The notes under the pieces were generated by a model, which saw only the letters and a list, made by a program, of their open reading frames with translations, did no database searches and was not told the DNA's origin. Both the position numbers and the translations under genes were made by a program. A DNA stretch of 64,000 nt from Cristatella mucedo (taxonomy: Eukaryota; Bryozoa; Phylactolaemata; Cristatellidae), in assembly GCA_009760855.2 (NCBI GenBank), contig WPIO01000039.1, positions 2,373,501 through 2,437,500 on the forward strand, read 5' to 3'. This document shows positions 33,400 to 45,500 of the stretch, one piece after another; positions within the stretch are counted from its first letter, which is position 1; every line of letters begins with the position of its first letter.

Positions 33400-34140
33400 G
33401 TAATAATAATAATAATAAGTCGTTTGTAGAACACACAGCAGCACTGAATCAGTATCATAATGCTGTACAGGTCGATGCAAGAGACTCAATAACCGAGGGT
33501 TAGTCACAGGCTAGGTATCGTGCTTACAAAAACAAGCAAGTGTCATGGTTAACCCGATATGCTAAAGCAAGCATAAAGGTACAATTTGCCACCAATTAGT
33601 AAGACAGGTGGCTAACCACATAGCTTGAACCAGGCACGGGTATGTATGCAAGCATTCTGTAACAAAAAGACAAGTTCGCCGTGGCAAAGAGAAAGCCGAC
33701 TACAACGTGTTCATCTTTAGCTTAGACTTTGCGATTCGCTGGAAATGCAGGTAGTTACCGCAGCCCAGCAGCAAGCTCTAGACTTGTGGTGAATATTAGC
33801 TGAATACTCATAACTAAAATATTTCAATCTAGTGTGTGCGAGAGCGATATCACTTGATACTGAGAAGCACTTTGTGTGGGAGAACACTAGAGTAGCACGT
33901 AGGAGGTAAGATAGGCAGGCTGGTTTAAGAGGTTGAAGAAACCTGTGAGCTAGTACGAGGATCTAGACATCGACTCAATATTTAATTGCGAGTAAATGAA
34001 GCTCCGATTGAAGTGTTGGTGATTTGGCAGCCATGCCCTCCACAAGATAACGGAAGAGCTGCTAAGTTTTGCACCAGCTGCAAATAATTAAGGGCACCGG
34101 CCAGGTGTCGCAATTAAAGAGAATTGCAGTTATCTCTTCA
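33400..34140 (-). mobile_element. Diverged LINE (third group), antisense
   Basis: AATAATAATAATAA near 33402-33416, then tail-like text and TTGCACCAGCTGCAAATAAT, parallel to the antisense LINE-A order. Too diverged for clear protein text. Confidence 0.5.
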
Positions 34141-34343
34141 TTTTCATATCTCTTCAGTTTTTCTTCGCTTCAGCACCTGAGACCAGCTTAATCGAGCTCC
34201 TCATCCCATTTATGGAAGACAATATGGCACAGATAGGCCCTATAAACCCCATTGGTTCACAAAGTACGTCAAGCATAAGTTTTCTGACTTTTTGTAGTTC
34301 TATCACGTAACTAACTTGCCAAAATTGTATCGCTTCATTTTAG

Positions 34344-34778
34344 ATTAGATCGGACTTATAACAAAGCAACGAAAATAGGTGGCTTGCTCATTCCCGACAG
34401 GATGAGTGTCATTATACTGTCTTTGCTATTCATCACGATCCGGCCTATTGATAGGAGCCTTATAGGTTCAAACCTGAACGGTACAGTTGCTTTGCTTTTC
34501 ATTCCCATAAAATTTCTGACATGATGCACCACGTATTAGGAGCTTACACATATCAAGTGGTCAATTGGCACTAAGAACGTATCGGCAGGTGATGCGAGAT
34601 CACACTACTGCTACAGGTTTTCGGCAGCAGAGAAGGCTAAAATTCAGCCCTGCACATATCTGCAATTCGGTGCCGGGTCCAGAACCTGCATCGGCACGCG
34701 ATTAGCACTGCTTGAGGCCAAGGTCGTCGTTGTCAAGTGCTATCCAAGTGTGAAATATGTGGATGCAAGCACACACCC
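34344..34778 (+). pseudogene. P450 copy C relic: exons 10 and 11
   Basis: The exon 10 relic (34344-34480, 137 bp against 138 in A and B) starts LDRTYNKATKIGG, then shifts frame so that AIHHDPAY and FKPER appear in another frame, with two stop codons between them. The exon 11 relic (34617-34778, 162 bp against 163) reads FSAAEKAKIQPCTYLQFGAG, then [15 protein letters not shown], and loses one base before SKCEICGCKHTP. The heme Cys is kept but Pro and Asn of PRNC are changed. Acceptors (TAG, CAG) and donors (GTACAG, GTATGT) are still visible. No exon 1-9 or 12 of this copy was found nearby. It lies between copies A and B in the same orientation, so it is a dead member of the tandem array. Confidence 0.88.
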
Positions 34779-34924
34779 GTATGTTGGTTGCCCAGTAATG
34801 TGCGTTCACATTGGCCGAAGTGCAACAACTTGTGCAAGGATATACCAGGATCCAATTTAGCTGGCCACTGCCTGAGGCAGGAGGTTTTCTTCCTCTACCT
34901 GTTATCGTCTTACAGGAACTTCCA

Positions 34925-35095
34925 GTGAGCCGTGATGGCACACTAGGTAAGGCGTTTCTTTCCCGACCTCGGGCCCGAGGTCGTGGGTGTGATTCCTGTG
35001 GTGGGCGATTCATTATCGCCACTGCAAGCGTTGGTGATAGCCGTAGAGGCTATTCTGTAGCTATACAACGAGAGGCTGTTTAATGAACTAGGGTT
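34925..35095 (+). repeat. tRNA-derived SINE family 2
   Basis: Box-A-like GGCACACTAGGTAAGGCG and box-B-like GTGGGTGTGATTCC, followed by GGGCGATTCATTATCGCCAC. Different from family 1. It lies 150 bp after the copy C relic. Confidence 0.65.
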
Positions 35096-37480
35096 TATTT
35101 AAGTTGAACAAGAGTTTTGGTCTCCTGGTACCTGCCGATCCATTTCTTCTATAATTCAGAAGACGGCAGTCTGCATCTTGAAGCTTGGCCCTCGTTGCCA
35201 GTGGTACCTGCTTCAATAGCTGCAGTCACCATCAAGTCTTGAAACGACTGTATATGTCACCTCTCGCAAGTACCCTAGCTGCCTCGTTATTATTCCAGTG
35301 GGCTAAAGTGAATGTTATTTTGTCAAGGCTGAAACAACCGTTGTCGTCTTTCCAAACATTGTTTACCATTGTTAAGCCTTCTTGTTGGACACTCAAGCAT
35401 GCAGATTTCACTGTCATCAGTTTCTTTATGCCACCAGGCGACATCAGCTGAGATATCCTGGCTGCTCAGGATCAGGACTCAATTTTGCATGATTACCGAT
35501 AGCATGCACATTATTTCAAATCTATCTAGTAGCCAGTTTTGGTTAGTGTCAGTCAGCTTGATGCAAAAAAGCAGAATCAACGAACCAGGGCCGAATAGTC
35601 ACACATTTAACTTGTTGCAGCTAGTCGTTGTTGCCTCTCTTAGAACTGCTGTGGCTGTGGAAAAGAGCTGGGGTGGTATCACCTTTCAACAGCTGTGGTG
35701 GTCATCTCACTAACATTTAGGCCATATCAGGAGTTCGCAAGTCATAATGCAGTAACATCCTTAGCTACCTGTTTGCATCAATTAACTGAATTCCCAGAGT
35801 TTAAACTGACTTAACGACCACTATCTACCAGACAAATGAAGATCAGACGAATGAAAAGCATTTGCTGCACACACCAGCAGTTCAAGCAATGGCTGCAAAG
35901 GAGTGGCTCTTCGAAAGAATAGTAATTATTAGAATACTCTTAAAGCATTCTAATGAAAAGATGGTCAAGTCTCTCGAATGCCTAAGAACAAATGTGCACC
36001 TGTCAGCCACAAATTCCATTGCATGGTTTTTCCTTCGTGTAGTGGTAAATCCTGTGTATCTCCTATCCACACAGCCAGCTCAGTTTCCATATAGCTGCAC
36101 GACGACTGTCAGCTTGCCTCCGATTAGTTAGACAAGCGCTTCACTGCGTCACGGCAGGAATAAAGAAAAAGCTGGTGCTATTTTTTTTTAGAGTGGAGGC
36201 GGCCAGAGAAGCAAGTCCTACCAAGAAGAGTGTGACTGCATCCAATGACGCCCAATGACAGTAATTTAAGTACCATTAATTAGATATGCCGACTGGCACT
36301 AGCAGCTCGGCATACCGCCAGCACAGACCTACAAAAGCAACGTTGTGACATCCAAGCCTGCCACCACCTATTGTTCCAGCACACCTCACAATCGTGCCCT
36401 GAAGTTTGAATATTCACTCGCTTACGGTCAGCCAATACTTTCAGCTAGCATGCACCTGGCCTATGCAACCTATAGTCAGCACAAATGACAAAAGCCGTAC
36501 CGTCTACTGCAGTCTGGGATAAGCCGGCAGTAATTTCTTCGGACGCTGCACGGTCTGCTGGGAATGCACATGCCTACTACCCTGAAGATGTTTATCAGCG
36601 AAGGCATCTACCAGCAATTGCTTCATTCCATAGAGGCTAATACCTACTGATGATAAATTGCAGAGGTAAACCGTTTTAGATGCTAACGCTGACTTAATTA
36701 GTTTCAGTGGCCGATAGCTCTTGACTTGTTTGATGTCCAACCCAGACACAGCCCACGATGATTCGAAGATTTGATATCTCAGATTCGCTGCGAGATCTCA
36801 CATTTTTCTTTTCTGAAATTGCTTAGCACGGATAGAAAAAACTGCCTCTGTTTCACTTAACTAGGTTCGGAATTGTTTATGGTATAGACACATTAAGCTG
36901 CTTGTTTAGCCCAGGAATTAACTTGTTCGTCTGTAACAACTGAGGTTAACGTGAATGTATTTATGACAGAGTTACTCGGCTGCTGAATACAGGCTAGGTT
37001 CTGTTAGAGTTCTATACCAACGTATTTAAGCGATGGCTGAACGCTGACCTCAGTTTGCATGTGGATCAGTGTTCACATAGTTAATACTCTAAACTGACAG
37101 CATTAAGAACTTTTCGGCTAAGTAAGCAGAAAACAGGTCTAAGATTTCGATTTTCTGAAGAACTGATGATTACTAAGCATCAACATTTTTGTACACGGGT
37201 AGTTAGTGCCGTTTCTACGTAGCTTATGGCTCAGACAAGTTGAAAACGGTCATCGCTACTCAAAACCTTTGCTTTAGGGACCAGAGCAGTGACTAACTAG
37301 AAATCAACTCATTTCCCATAAGAAGATTGATATATTCGCGTCATCTTGCTTTTATGTAATCAATAAGAATAGCATGTGAATTCAGTTTAAAAGTGTTATG
37401 AAACAATTTGACGCTTTCTCTGATCAGTTACTTTCACTTCATCACCGAACAAGTTCCAGCCCTTGAGCCCAGATGCCAGA
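35096..37480. other. Intergenic between relic C and copy B, no gene recognised
   Basis: Several frames of 60-115 codons occur on both strands without motifs or splice support. Exon 12 of the relic P450 was looked for here and not seen. Confidence 0.4.
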
Positions 37481-37484
37481 ATAT

Positions 37485-37615
37485 CGGAGAGAGAGGAAGA
37501 ATTAATGAGAGCAAGGGTGATAGAGAAAAAGTGGAGCTGAGGATAGATTAAGAGGATTATAGTTAGATAGAGATAGAGAAAAAGAGGAGTTAGATTAGGA
37601 GAGGGAGACCATAAT
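37485..37615. repeat. Purine-rich (GA-rich) tract
   Basis: The + strand is made almost entirely of GAGA, GATAGAG and AAAGAGGAG units with few pyrimidines. Confidence 0.75.
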
Positions 37616-38154
37616 ATAACAGAGCAAGAATGGCATGGTTAGTGGCACCTATTTAGCCAACATAATTTCACAGGGGAACGTACTGATGATATGTCTCAGG
37701 TTGATACAGTAGTCAGTCAACTATACTGAGAGCAAAACAGAGGTTGAATATTAGGCAACAGGAGCCTTGCCACAGTGTTTAAATAGCTAAATCTTTGATC
37801 AGACACAAGTTATAATCAAAGTAGAATTTAGATTTACAAACTGTCTGTAGTAGCTTCTTAAATAATAATTATTTTGGGCTACGAATATACCACTTGTAAA
37901 AGTAAAATGTGTGATGAAATTTACGTTTGCCATTACTCGACAACAAATAGGTTAGCTGATTCAGCCGCCTCATTTATGCAACTGCAGAAGCTCCTTGGCT
38001 ATCTACTCACTGGCATTAGGCAAAAAAGATTGTCTGCTACAGGAATCAAATAAATGACTCCTAGATTGTAGTGCCAACACTTTTACCCCCTGGGTAAAAC
38101 CAAGGGCAACAGCACAATAGTTCTGATAGGGATTGAATACTACCGGAAATGTAT

Positions 38155-38770
38155 GATTCGAACAAACCAGAGCCTCGTCTGACAGACTAGCCGTTGTTCT
38201 CAATTGTTCAAGTACCGTGATCAATATTTTAAAAACCTAGCTATTAAATAGAACATGATTAGAGTACTTATGTGACCTTGATCTTTGCTGCTCAGGATAT
38301 TGCTGGTCGCCTGGAGTTGAGCAGCTTCATTGGAGTGGTGTCCTTGCATCTCGAAGGGCATATTTTCGAATATTCTCGTCAATAGGTTTCACATGCTGCA
38401 TTGCAAAGCCTTTTCGATAATCTAGGAAAAAATGGGAGTGTAATATAGTTCGATAATACCTCTGAATTCTTTTTACTTTTGAGTATTGGTCAGATGAAGG
38501 CCGATTTGAATGACTGGGGCGAAACAAATTTAGCCGTAGAAACACTAAAAAGCCACGCCATGGCTGGACTAAGTTTGTATGCAAATGAAGACCAACAACT
38601 AAATAGTATGTTGTCTCCAGGAGACAAGGTCTTTTTAGTAGACATAATTAAGGTAAACATTTCGTATGCAGAAATACCAGACAATTTAGTCGGACTAGGC
38701 TTAATGGACGTACGAATATTTGCATTTTTTTATACGAAGAAGACGGAAAGTTATCCACCAGAATGTTGAT
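38155..38770 (-). mobile_element. LINE-B fragments, antisense
   Basis: 38160-38230 matches the antisense LINE-B text ending TGTTCTCAATTGTTCAAGTA. 38620-38760 matches the antisense linker, as in 32580-32720. The piece between is unassigned. Confidence 0.55.
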
Positions 38771-39169
38771 ATCCTCGTAGTTAGACCTCTCCGATTTGTG
38801 AAGCAACTGACAGACTGTCTGACGAGTATTTTGTTTCTGACTGGCAGGATTGCTGTTTGTGATTGAGAAACTAAGCCCTGGCTATTCTGTATGCTGGTGA
38901 GGTTTGGTTGGCTAAGACGGCTTTACTGTGATAGGTGTCACCGGCTGGGCCAAAGCCTCGCTTTTGAGCTTGAGTCCGAATATCCGATGCTCCTAATCTG
39001 GGTGCTTGGGATAAGAGACGTTCGTCGGCCGATTCGTACTGTCCGGCCCATACGGTCTCGCTCAGCACAGCATCCGGTTTGACGGCTGGCGTTCGCTGAC
39101 GTTGCGGCCCCCCAGAGAATTCAACGAGGATTACTAGCGTATTTAGCAGCGTCCTTGTGTGTTCGGCAG

Positions 39170-39305
39170 ATGATCCTTAAAGGCTATTCCCACCACACAG
39201 AGGCAATAAAGGATCTTTCAGGCCCCTTTCAGGATTCGAACCAGCGGTCTCGGGATGGAGGGCATGGTGAGAAACCGCCTCACCTAGTCTGCCATCGTGG
39301 ATCAA
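39170..39305 (-). repeat. tRNA-derived SINE family 2, antisense
   Basis: On the - strand: GGCAGACTAGGTGAGGCGG (box A), GCTGGTTCGAATCCTG (box B, a full match to GGTTCGAATCC), then a tail with GTGTGGTGGGAATAGCC. Confidence 0.65.
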
Positions 39306-41000
39306 CAACTGCCCAAGCGTAGCTGGATATAAGAAAGCTTGCTGTCATGGCTTGTATATTCACAGTTCTCATACAGCATGTTGTTCGTAGCCCCCTGGGT
39401 GAGCTGGAGCCCTCAAGCTGAGATGTGCCGTGCATGTGAGTCGCTCATAGTGCAGCAAATGCCGTGCCAATATCGTCTTCGATCGGTATTTTTGTGGATT
39501 GCTGACGCCGTCGAGATTGTTCTGGTCTGATAGTGTCTTCCCAAGTTGGAAAGTGCTGGCTCCGTTGCTTCCTACGTCTCTCAGTAGATTAATATACCCA
39601 GGGCTATCAGCAGATCTAATTAGTTTCTCTATTGTGGTTAGCCCATGAGATATTGTTAGAAAGAGGTTTAATCGAACTACTACTGGTTTTGCCTTGGCCT
39701 AACTACAGCAACGTGGCCAGCAGGGGGTGCAAGGGGAATAGGATGGTGATTTCGGGAAGTACATAAGCCTACCCCTAGCTGCGGCTACAATTTTAAGATT
39801 CTAGGTGTAGGGACATGTGTAGTCTTTTCAAATGGCTAGAGCAGCGTCAGCCCACGATTTCGCAAATGAGGTACAATGCTGTGCTTTACAGAAAGCGTCG
39901 TTTGAAGTTTTTAGGTAACTAGAAAAATAAATCTAGGACTCAGCAGGTGTTTGGGAGAGCATGCTCGCAGAGAGCGTCCTCAGCTTCGAGTTCAGGCACT
40001 GGTGAGCTCACCGAGTACTGAGTGCAGTCAGTTCGAGAGTCTGAGGGCAGATGTTCATGATCTGCACCTCAAAAAGATATCAAAAGTCTCCTGCATCAAT
40101 AGCAGTTTAGATAAGCTTCTAGAATAAATAAATGCTGTCCGATGCACAAGACGGAACAAAAAAGTAAACAAAATGAATTCGAGAGATAAGCCGACATGCG
40201 GCAAAAACACTGAGCTAGGTATCCTCTGTGATCTCAAGATCCGGAATAAGGTCACTAATATGAGTTGCATGTCTAACGTGTTGGACCCAAGCTGAATTCC
40301 GCCAGACTGTGAAAAAACAGGCACACGCGACTGTTGCCATGACCGTCAGGTTGAATGCTAAAGTCTTCAGCAATCAATACAAGCCTGCCTTGCAAGATCA
40401 TCCGGAAATCAATGAATGCCTGTCACACGTGAACGTTTGGATGAGGAATTCTGAACTCTTCCAAAAACAAGGTTGGATAGCCAAAAGGTTTGGTAGATTA
40501 TAACTTTAAGAGGCATGGTCTTTGATGGAGATCTGATAGGAATCTAATGCAAACAACGGCCAACGGGCAAAGCTGCATGTTTTATTGCCAAGCAATTCGC
40601 AAACAATGACAGCAACCAACCACCTACCATGTAAGAACGAGAAACCACGAAAGTGATTTCAGAAACCCAGCCACCAGAGCCGGCTCCATCCGTAACTGGG
40701 TAGACAGAAACGCTTCAAGCTTATCTTGAACAAACTGGTCACGAATAATTGGCTCTTTATAATAGAATGAGCAGAAATTTGGCAGTGAGAGTTCAGGAGG
40801 CTGTCCAATGGGTCTGACAGGTTTTTTTGAATAATCAAGGCTACAGTTAACATTCGCTTATCAACTGGGACCGTCGGTCCAGGTAGGTGGTTCATTTACA
40901 GGAGCGAGGCTGCCTCGATACACGCCGATACGCCGATGGTAATGGAAAGCGGCAGCACGAAGAAGACAAATACTTTGGCAAGGAAAGTCCATAGCCATAG
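39306..41000. other. Intergenic, no gene recognised
   Basis: No repeat boxes or coding text that I can assign. Confidence 0.4.
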
Positions 41001-41004
41001 TGTA

Positions 41005-41785
41005 GAGTAGCCGTTGCTAAAATTTGGGCTTGTTTAGATAAAGATGCCACGTTCAAGTTGGTCCATGCATTCGTGACATCCCGTCTCGACTTCTGCAACT
41101 CACTGCTTACTGGCCTACCGGCATGTGCGATCACGCGATTGCAGCTGGTGCAAAACTCTGCAGCTAGGCTTGTCTGTCGTGAGCGTCGCAGTTGTCACAT
41201 TACTCCACTTCTTGCCGACCTGCACTGGCTACCAGTGAGGCAACGGATTGACTTCAAGGTTTTGTCGCTCACTTTTAGGTCTCTTCATTCTATGGCTCCA
41301 GCCTACCTTTCAGATATACTACCCCATCAGGCCAAGCATCGTACCACCAGCTTTTCGGAATCCAACAGTCTGGAAATACCTCGTACGAACCTTAAATCCT
41401 TTGGAGACCGTGCATTCTGCTCGTATGCTCCCAAAGCCTGGAACTCCCTCCCGACCTGCATCAGAACATCCCCTGACCTGACCACATTTTAAAGAAACTT
41501 AAAACACCTATTTAGGACAGCATTTAGTGGGTCCCTGTGATTCGTCCTTGATGTGCTTATGCGTGCTGACACTGTGCATGCTGCCACTAACCACATTTGC
41601 ATGCTGACCCTGTGCATGTCACCCCTAACCATATTATTCATTTTGTTTGTTTTTCAAGCATGATTTTACTTACCATTCAATTGCATATCACTTTGCAGCA
41701 AATGTAAAGCGCCTAGAAAGAGATTAAGTTCTCTGCGGGCGCTTTATCAAGTGCAATAATATTATTATTATCATTATTAGCCTAT
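41005..41785 (+). mobile_element. LINE-A 3' part, best-preserved copy
   Basis: One open frame of 144 codons (41058-41492) holds the C-terminal region: [59 protein letters not shown]. It ends at TAA just before the usual KKL position. The tail AAATGTAAAGCGCCTAGAAA, CGGGCGCTTTATCAAGTGCA and ATT repeats follow. 5' truncated. It is the reference for the family's 3' end. Confidence 0.9.
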
Positions 41786-42334
41786 TCAATAGCCGTGGCA
41801 AGTCATAAGATCCAGGACCAACCAGTGCCGACAACTCTATTAAAAGCCAAAAGCAGGTTCCTCAAAAGCCTGTCCCAAAGCCTACGAAACAACTTACTTC
41901 TACATTGCCTGTAAATCTATGCAGCATTACCACAGATTATAATATAAATATCTTGGCATTTATAACCTATCTGAAGTAGTAAGCCATCGTTTCGCTAATG
42001 GTGTTTTTCAATACCCTCATTTACAAGCTCGCTGTGAATTTAATGGTTTCTCGATCTACCAGTTAGCAACAGTCTGATTAAGCTATTTTTAGGAATAACA
42101 GCATTTAAAAGCAGGCTTAGAGAACAGCATCTGGATTATGTATAGACACTAAGCAAACTTGTTCTAGGTAGCCTCTTACATATCAGATGGGCACCAACCT
42201 GAAAAGTGCATGCTTATGAGCATTTGAGCCTAGCTAGGAGTTGCAGCTGCTACGTTGCAGTAGCATTAGATGAGTCATCATAAGCGAATGCCCCGATAAA
42301 GAAGTGTCCCGGATAAGGAAACGCCACCACCTTG

Positions 42335-42344
42335 CCTTATAAGG
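42335..42344 (+). promoter_or_regulatory. CArG-like/TATA-like palindrome upstream of P450-B
   Basis: CCTTATAAGG fits the SRF-type CArG consensus CC(A/T)6GG and also contains a TATA-like core. It sits inside a wider inverted repeat (CCACCTT ... AAGGTGG), about 103 bp before the copy B ATG. Whether it acts as a TATA box, a CArG site or neither is not shown by sequence. Confidence 0.25.
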
Positions 42345-42446
42345 TGGCAGGTGGCTGAGTGACGCTTTCTAATGATGGAGGTAGCAAGACATATGTACAC
42401 AGCAACTGGCCGTTATTGGTAGTTGCTTCCGGCTACCAACTCCTGT

Positions 42447-42520
42447 ATGGACGTGCTAGACTTGGGCTCCTTGCCGGTGTGGACCGTCTCGATATGCGCT
42501 TCAGCATTGCTTTTCTGTGT
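42447..42520 (+). CDS. P450-B exon 1 (membrane anchor)
   Basis: This 74-bp exon from ATG to a GTAAGT donor has the same length and phase as copy A exon 1. It encodes [12 protein letters not shown] and then a hydrophobic run ending ALLFCV. Shared positions (M, LD, LP, W, LF, V) identify it as the homologous anchor. Confidence 0.85.
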
Positions 42521-45500
42521 GTAAGTCAACCGAAGCAAAGGTTTCGCCTTTTTTAAATGTCCGGCGTTGCTTGTTAATGCTGAAAGAATCCTGCAACTGT
42601 ACGATCGGCCAAGCTGTATCTCCTCCTCCCAACCGGATCGCTCAGGAGACTGAAGAGCTACGGCTCTGCAACACCTCCACCTATACCACCAGTGCCGGAG
42701 TCACGCACTATAGCGAGCTCCTCTCCATACCGCATGTTATCCGTGGTGGTCTTGTCTGCTTAGGTTGAGTTCTCCTGTCTACTGTATCGGTCGTTAACTT
42801 TAAGAGGGTCGTCAGACGGTAAATAGTGGATAAATCGTTGTAAATAACGCATGACCTTTTGAAAAATTGCTGAACTAGGGCAGAAAAGGAGCCGACCAGC
42901 AACTGGAGAGGGCTGTAACAATGCCTCGGTGAGGGCATACATCCTTGGCTTGCACCAAGGATGTGCCGAAACGTTGCCAGAGCCCGTAATTATTACGTGG
43001 CAGACTGGTGTCCTCGATCGGTCTAAAGTCAGCAAAATATTATTCCCTGTCTAGGCATAGTCTTTTGAGTTTCATAAGTTTTGGTCTTACCCCAGTATGT
43101 TGGCTCTGCTGTTAAGGATCGACTAACTGCTTTAAAGAGTGCATTCAACATCAGTTACGTGCTGTATACTTGATTCGCTCAAGTCCATGCGTTCGACGAG
43201 ATCAGTTTTTTATTATGGTGGTATGCATTATCATTGATTGGTCTTAACACTGAACTGCTCGGTAATTTGCCGCTACCAACCTGGATAATATGACCCAGAG
43301 AGGAAGGCCTCGAATTTCTTAAAGCCAGCTGAAATTGCATTAGAAAATGTTGTACCGACTGGCGTTAACGGGAATATCTTAATTAGCTCCCAAATTCACC
43401 ACTTGAATTTTCAAACGGATGTAAAATAAGCTCCACAGTAAAAAACATTGCATGAAGAATTACAGAATCTACTCATAATCGCCATCTGCACCACATCCTA
43501 CCCATAATTACGGACTTTTCTATAGTGCTTGTAGTACAGATCCTGGGATTTGAGGTAAGCAATTTAGTGGGTCACCTTTCATATTTTGTATGAGTGCCAG
43601 TGTTTTACTCCTAAAGGAAAATGCATTCATTCACTAGTAAGTTTGGTATCTTTTGCATGAGGTGTTTGTAATAAATCTAGGTTTACCATTACAGAGTTAT
43701 TCCAATAAGTTATTACCTCTTGGGATGTACCAGATGCAATTACATCACTAGGCAAGCTGTTTTAAAACCATTAGAAGTGCTAAGAAATGTAAACCGCTTA
43801 TTCATTGTGTGTTCGGCCATTATGGCTTGCGGTTATCATTCCTTCTGGGCTGGCCGTCTAGATTACTACTTCACACTTGCATGCTCATTTTTAGAAGATC
43901 GTAGTTTTTGTGTTAAACGCTTTTGTCCAAAAGTTCATAATAAGTCAACAAAACATTTTAGAGTTTTGTTGATTGAATCAATCGCTTGATGCAGTTTTAG
44001 CTGTAGTGTACTAGACCATCAAATTTTAACTCCGTGGATTATCAGATACATTCGAGCTTAGACAGCTCTCTGCCTGCTTCAAATGATTGCCTATGGCTAG
44101 CTGATGGTAGGAATGAACAAAACTCCCAGGAACATATGCAGCTTCACACACAGTTTTAAATTCTTAATAACTTTTCGGCCTGTTGGCATTAACGTAGTCT
44201 CAAAATGTCTACATTTTGTTGTAAATCGACGCATAGAGGCCCTTCGTTTCCGTTTCGGCAGTTGTAACTGAGGCCCGAGTGCTGACAGAAAGAGTACTGT
44301 CATCTGTAATGCCCAGTGATAAGCTGCTTCACCTTTCATGAGTCGTGAACCAGAGTCTAATCTGCCAGAAGTCACCACTCCATTAGCACTGTTCTTTGCA
44401 TCACCAGCCAGTTTTACGGCCTTGTCATCTCTATGGCGAAATCGCCCGTGGGAACTTGAAACTCGGTCAGAGACTCAGCCATGACCTGTCATCAAAGATG
44501 TGTTTCTTATGGGATATGTGCATTTTCCATATCTTTCGTTATTTAAACTCGGCCTTTTGCCGATGTGATCGCCGAGCACAATCCGGATTTCATTTTTATT
44601 ACTCACTGCATTTGCTTGATCCGCTGGACTTATCCTTCAAGTGCCATGCTAAAACTATTCATTATTTAACTTTCCATTTTAATATGCTTCCACTATGGTA
44701 TATACAAAGTGCCTACAATATATTAGGTTCTCTTTGGATGCTATAGGAATATTATTATTATTATTATTATTAGCTAAGGAGGCCCAGGCGTGGTCAATTT
44801 TCTCTAGCTAAAAGTAGGCCGACTTGACCACGGGAAACGTTATCATCAATTGGCACTTTGTAATATAACAGCTCACCCAGCTTACGGATGGATGTAATGA
44901 GTGTGATGCTATATTAGCCAATTTTGAGGTTGACCTCCTTCAACTTTCTAGAGAATTTAGTTCTACCCTAACTATTTGTTTGGTTTTATGTTGGTTAAGC
45001 TTCAGTGAGTTAGCAGTTGTCTAAGTGTTAATGCTGTCAATGCAGGCTTCGAGGGAATTAAGTGAGTCATATGAGGAGCTTGAAGGATCAAAGTCTTGAA
45101 GGGTCAAACGACAGTAGAGCTAGATACCACTGGAGTAGAAATGAAAGCCCAGATTGCATTAACTTGGAGATCCAGCACTCACTGCATAGTTCTTACTGCT
45201 TCAAACGCGATACTTGAGGTATTACAGCTACCCATGTGTAGTCAAACGTGTCATCACTGGGTTAAACATCATTTTCTATTGTGTTCTCGTGTCAATAAGG
45301 GGTTAGGAACCACCCATTTTGTGAATCGTTTAAATCAAAATTATATGGTGACCTGCTGAAAATGACTAGCATTTTGGAATGACTGGTCGAAATGTCGCCT
45401 GAGGATTATGCCGGAATATGCTCACTAGAGCCCCGTCATGACCTCACACTTGTGCTTCCCAGCTCAGATAGACAGCTATTATTGGTGACCGGTGACAAAG

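Noticed and set aside
35185-36131. Several + strand frames of 88-114 codons
   Set aside because: No motifs, no similarity to the P450 exons and no consistent splice sites.
38891-39082. Arg-rich + strand frame near 39 kb
   Set aside because: No domain, no splice support and an equally long frame on the opposite strand.
41248-41481. Second frame inside the LINE-A copy
   Set aside because: Shadow of the 41058-41492 reverse-transcriptase frame.
6275-41785. Dispersed near-identical stretches of 50-80 bases, considered as a CRISPR-like or regulatory repeat
   Set aside because: They are 3' tails of LINE-A and SINE family 1 and are spread through both orientations with no regular spacing.
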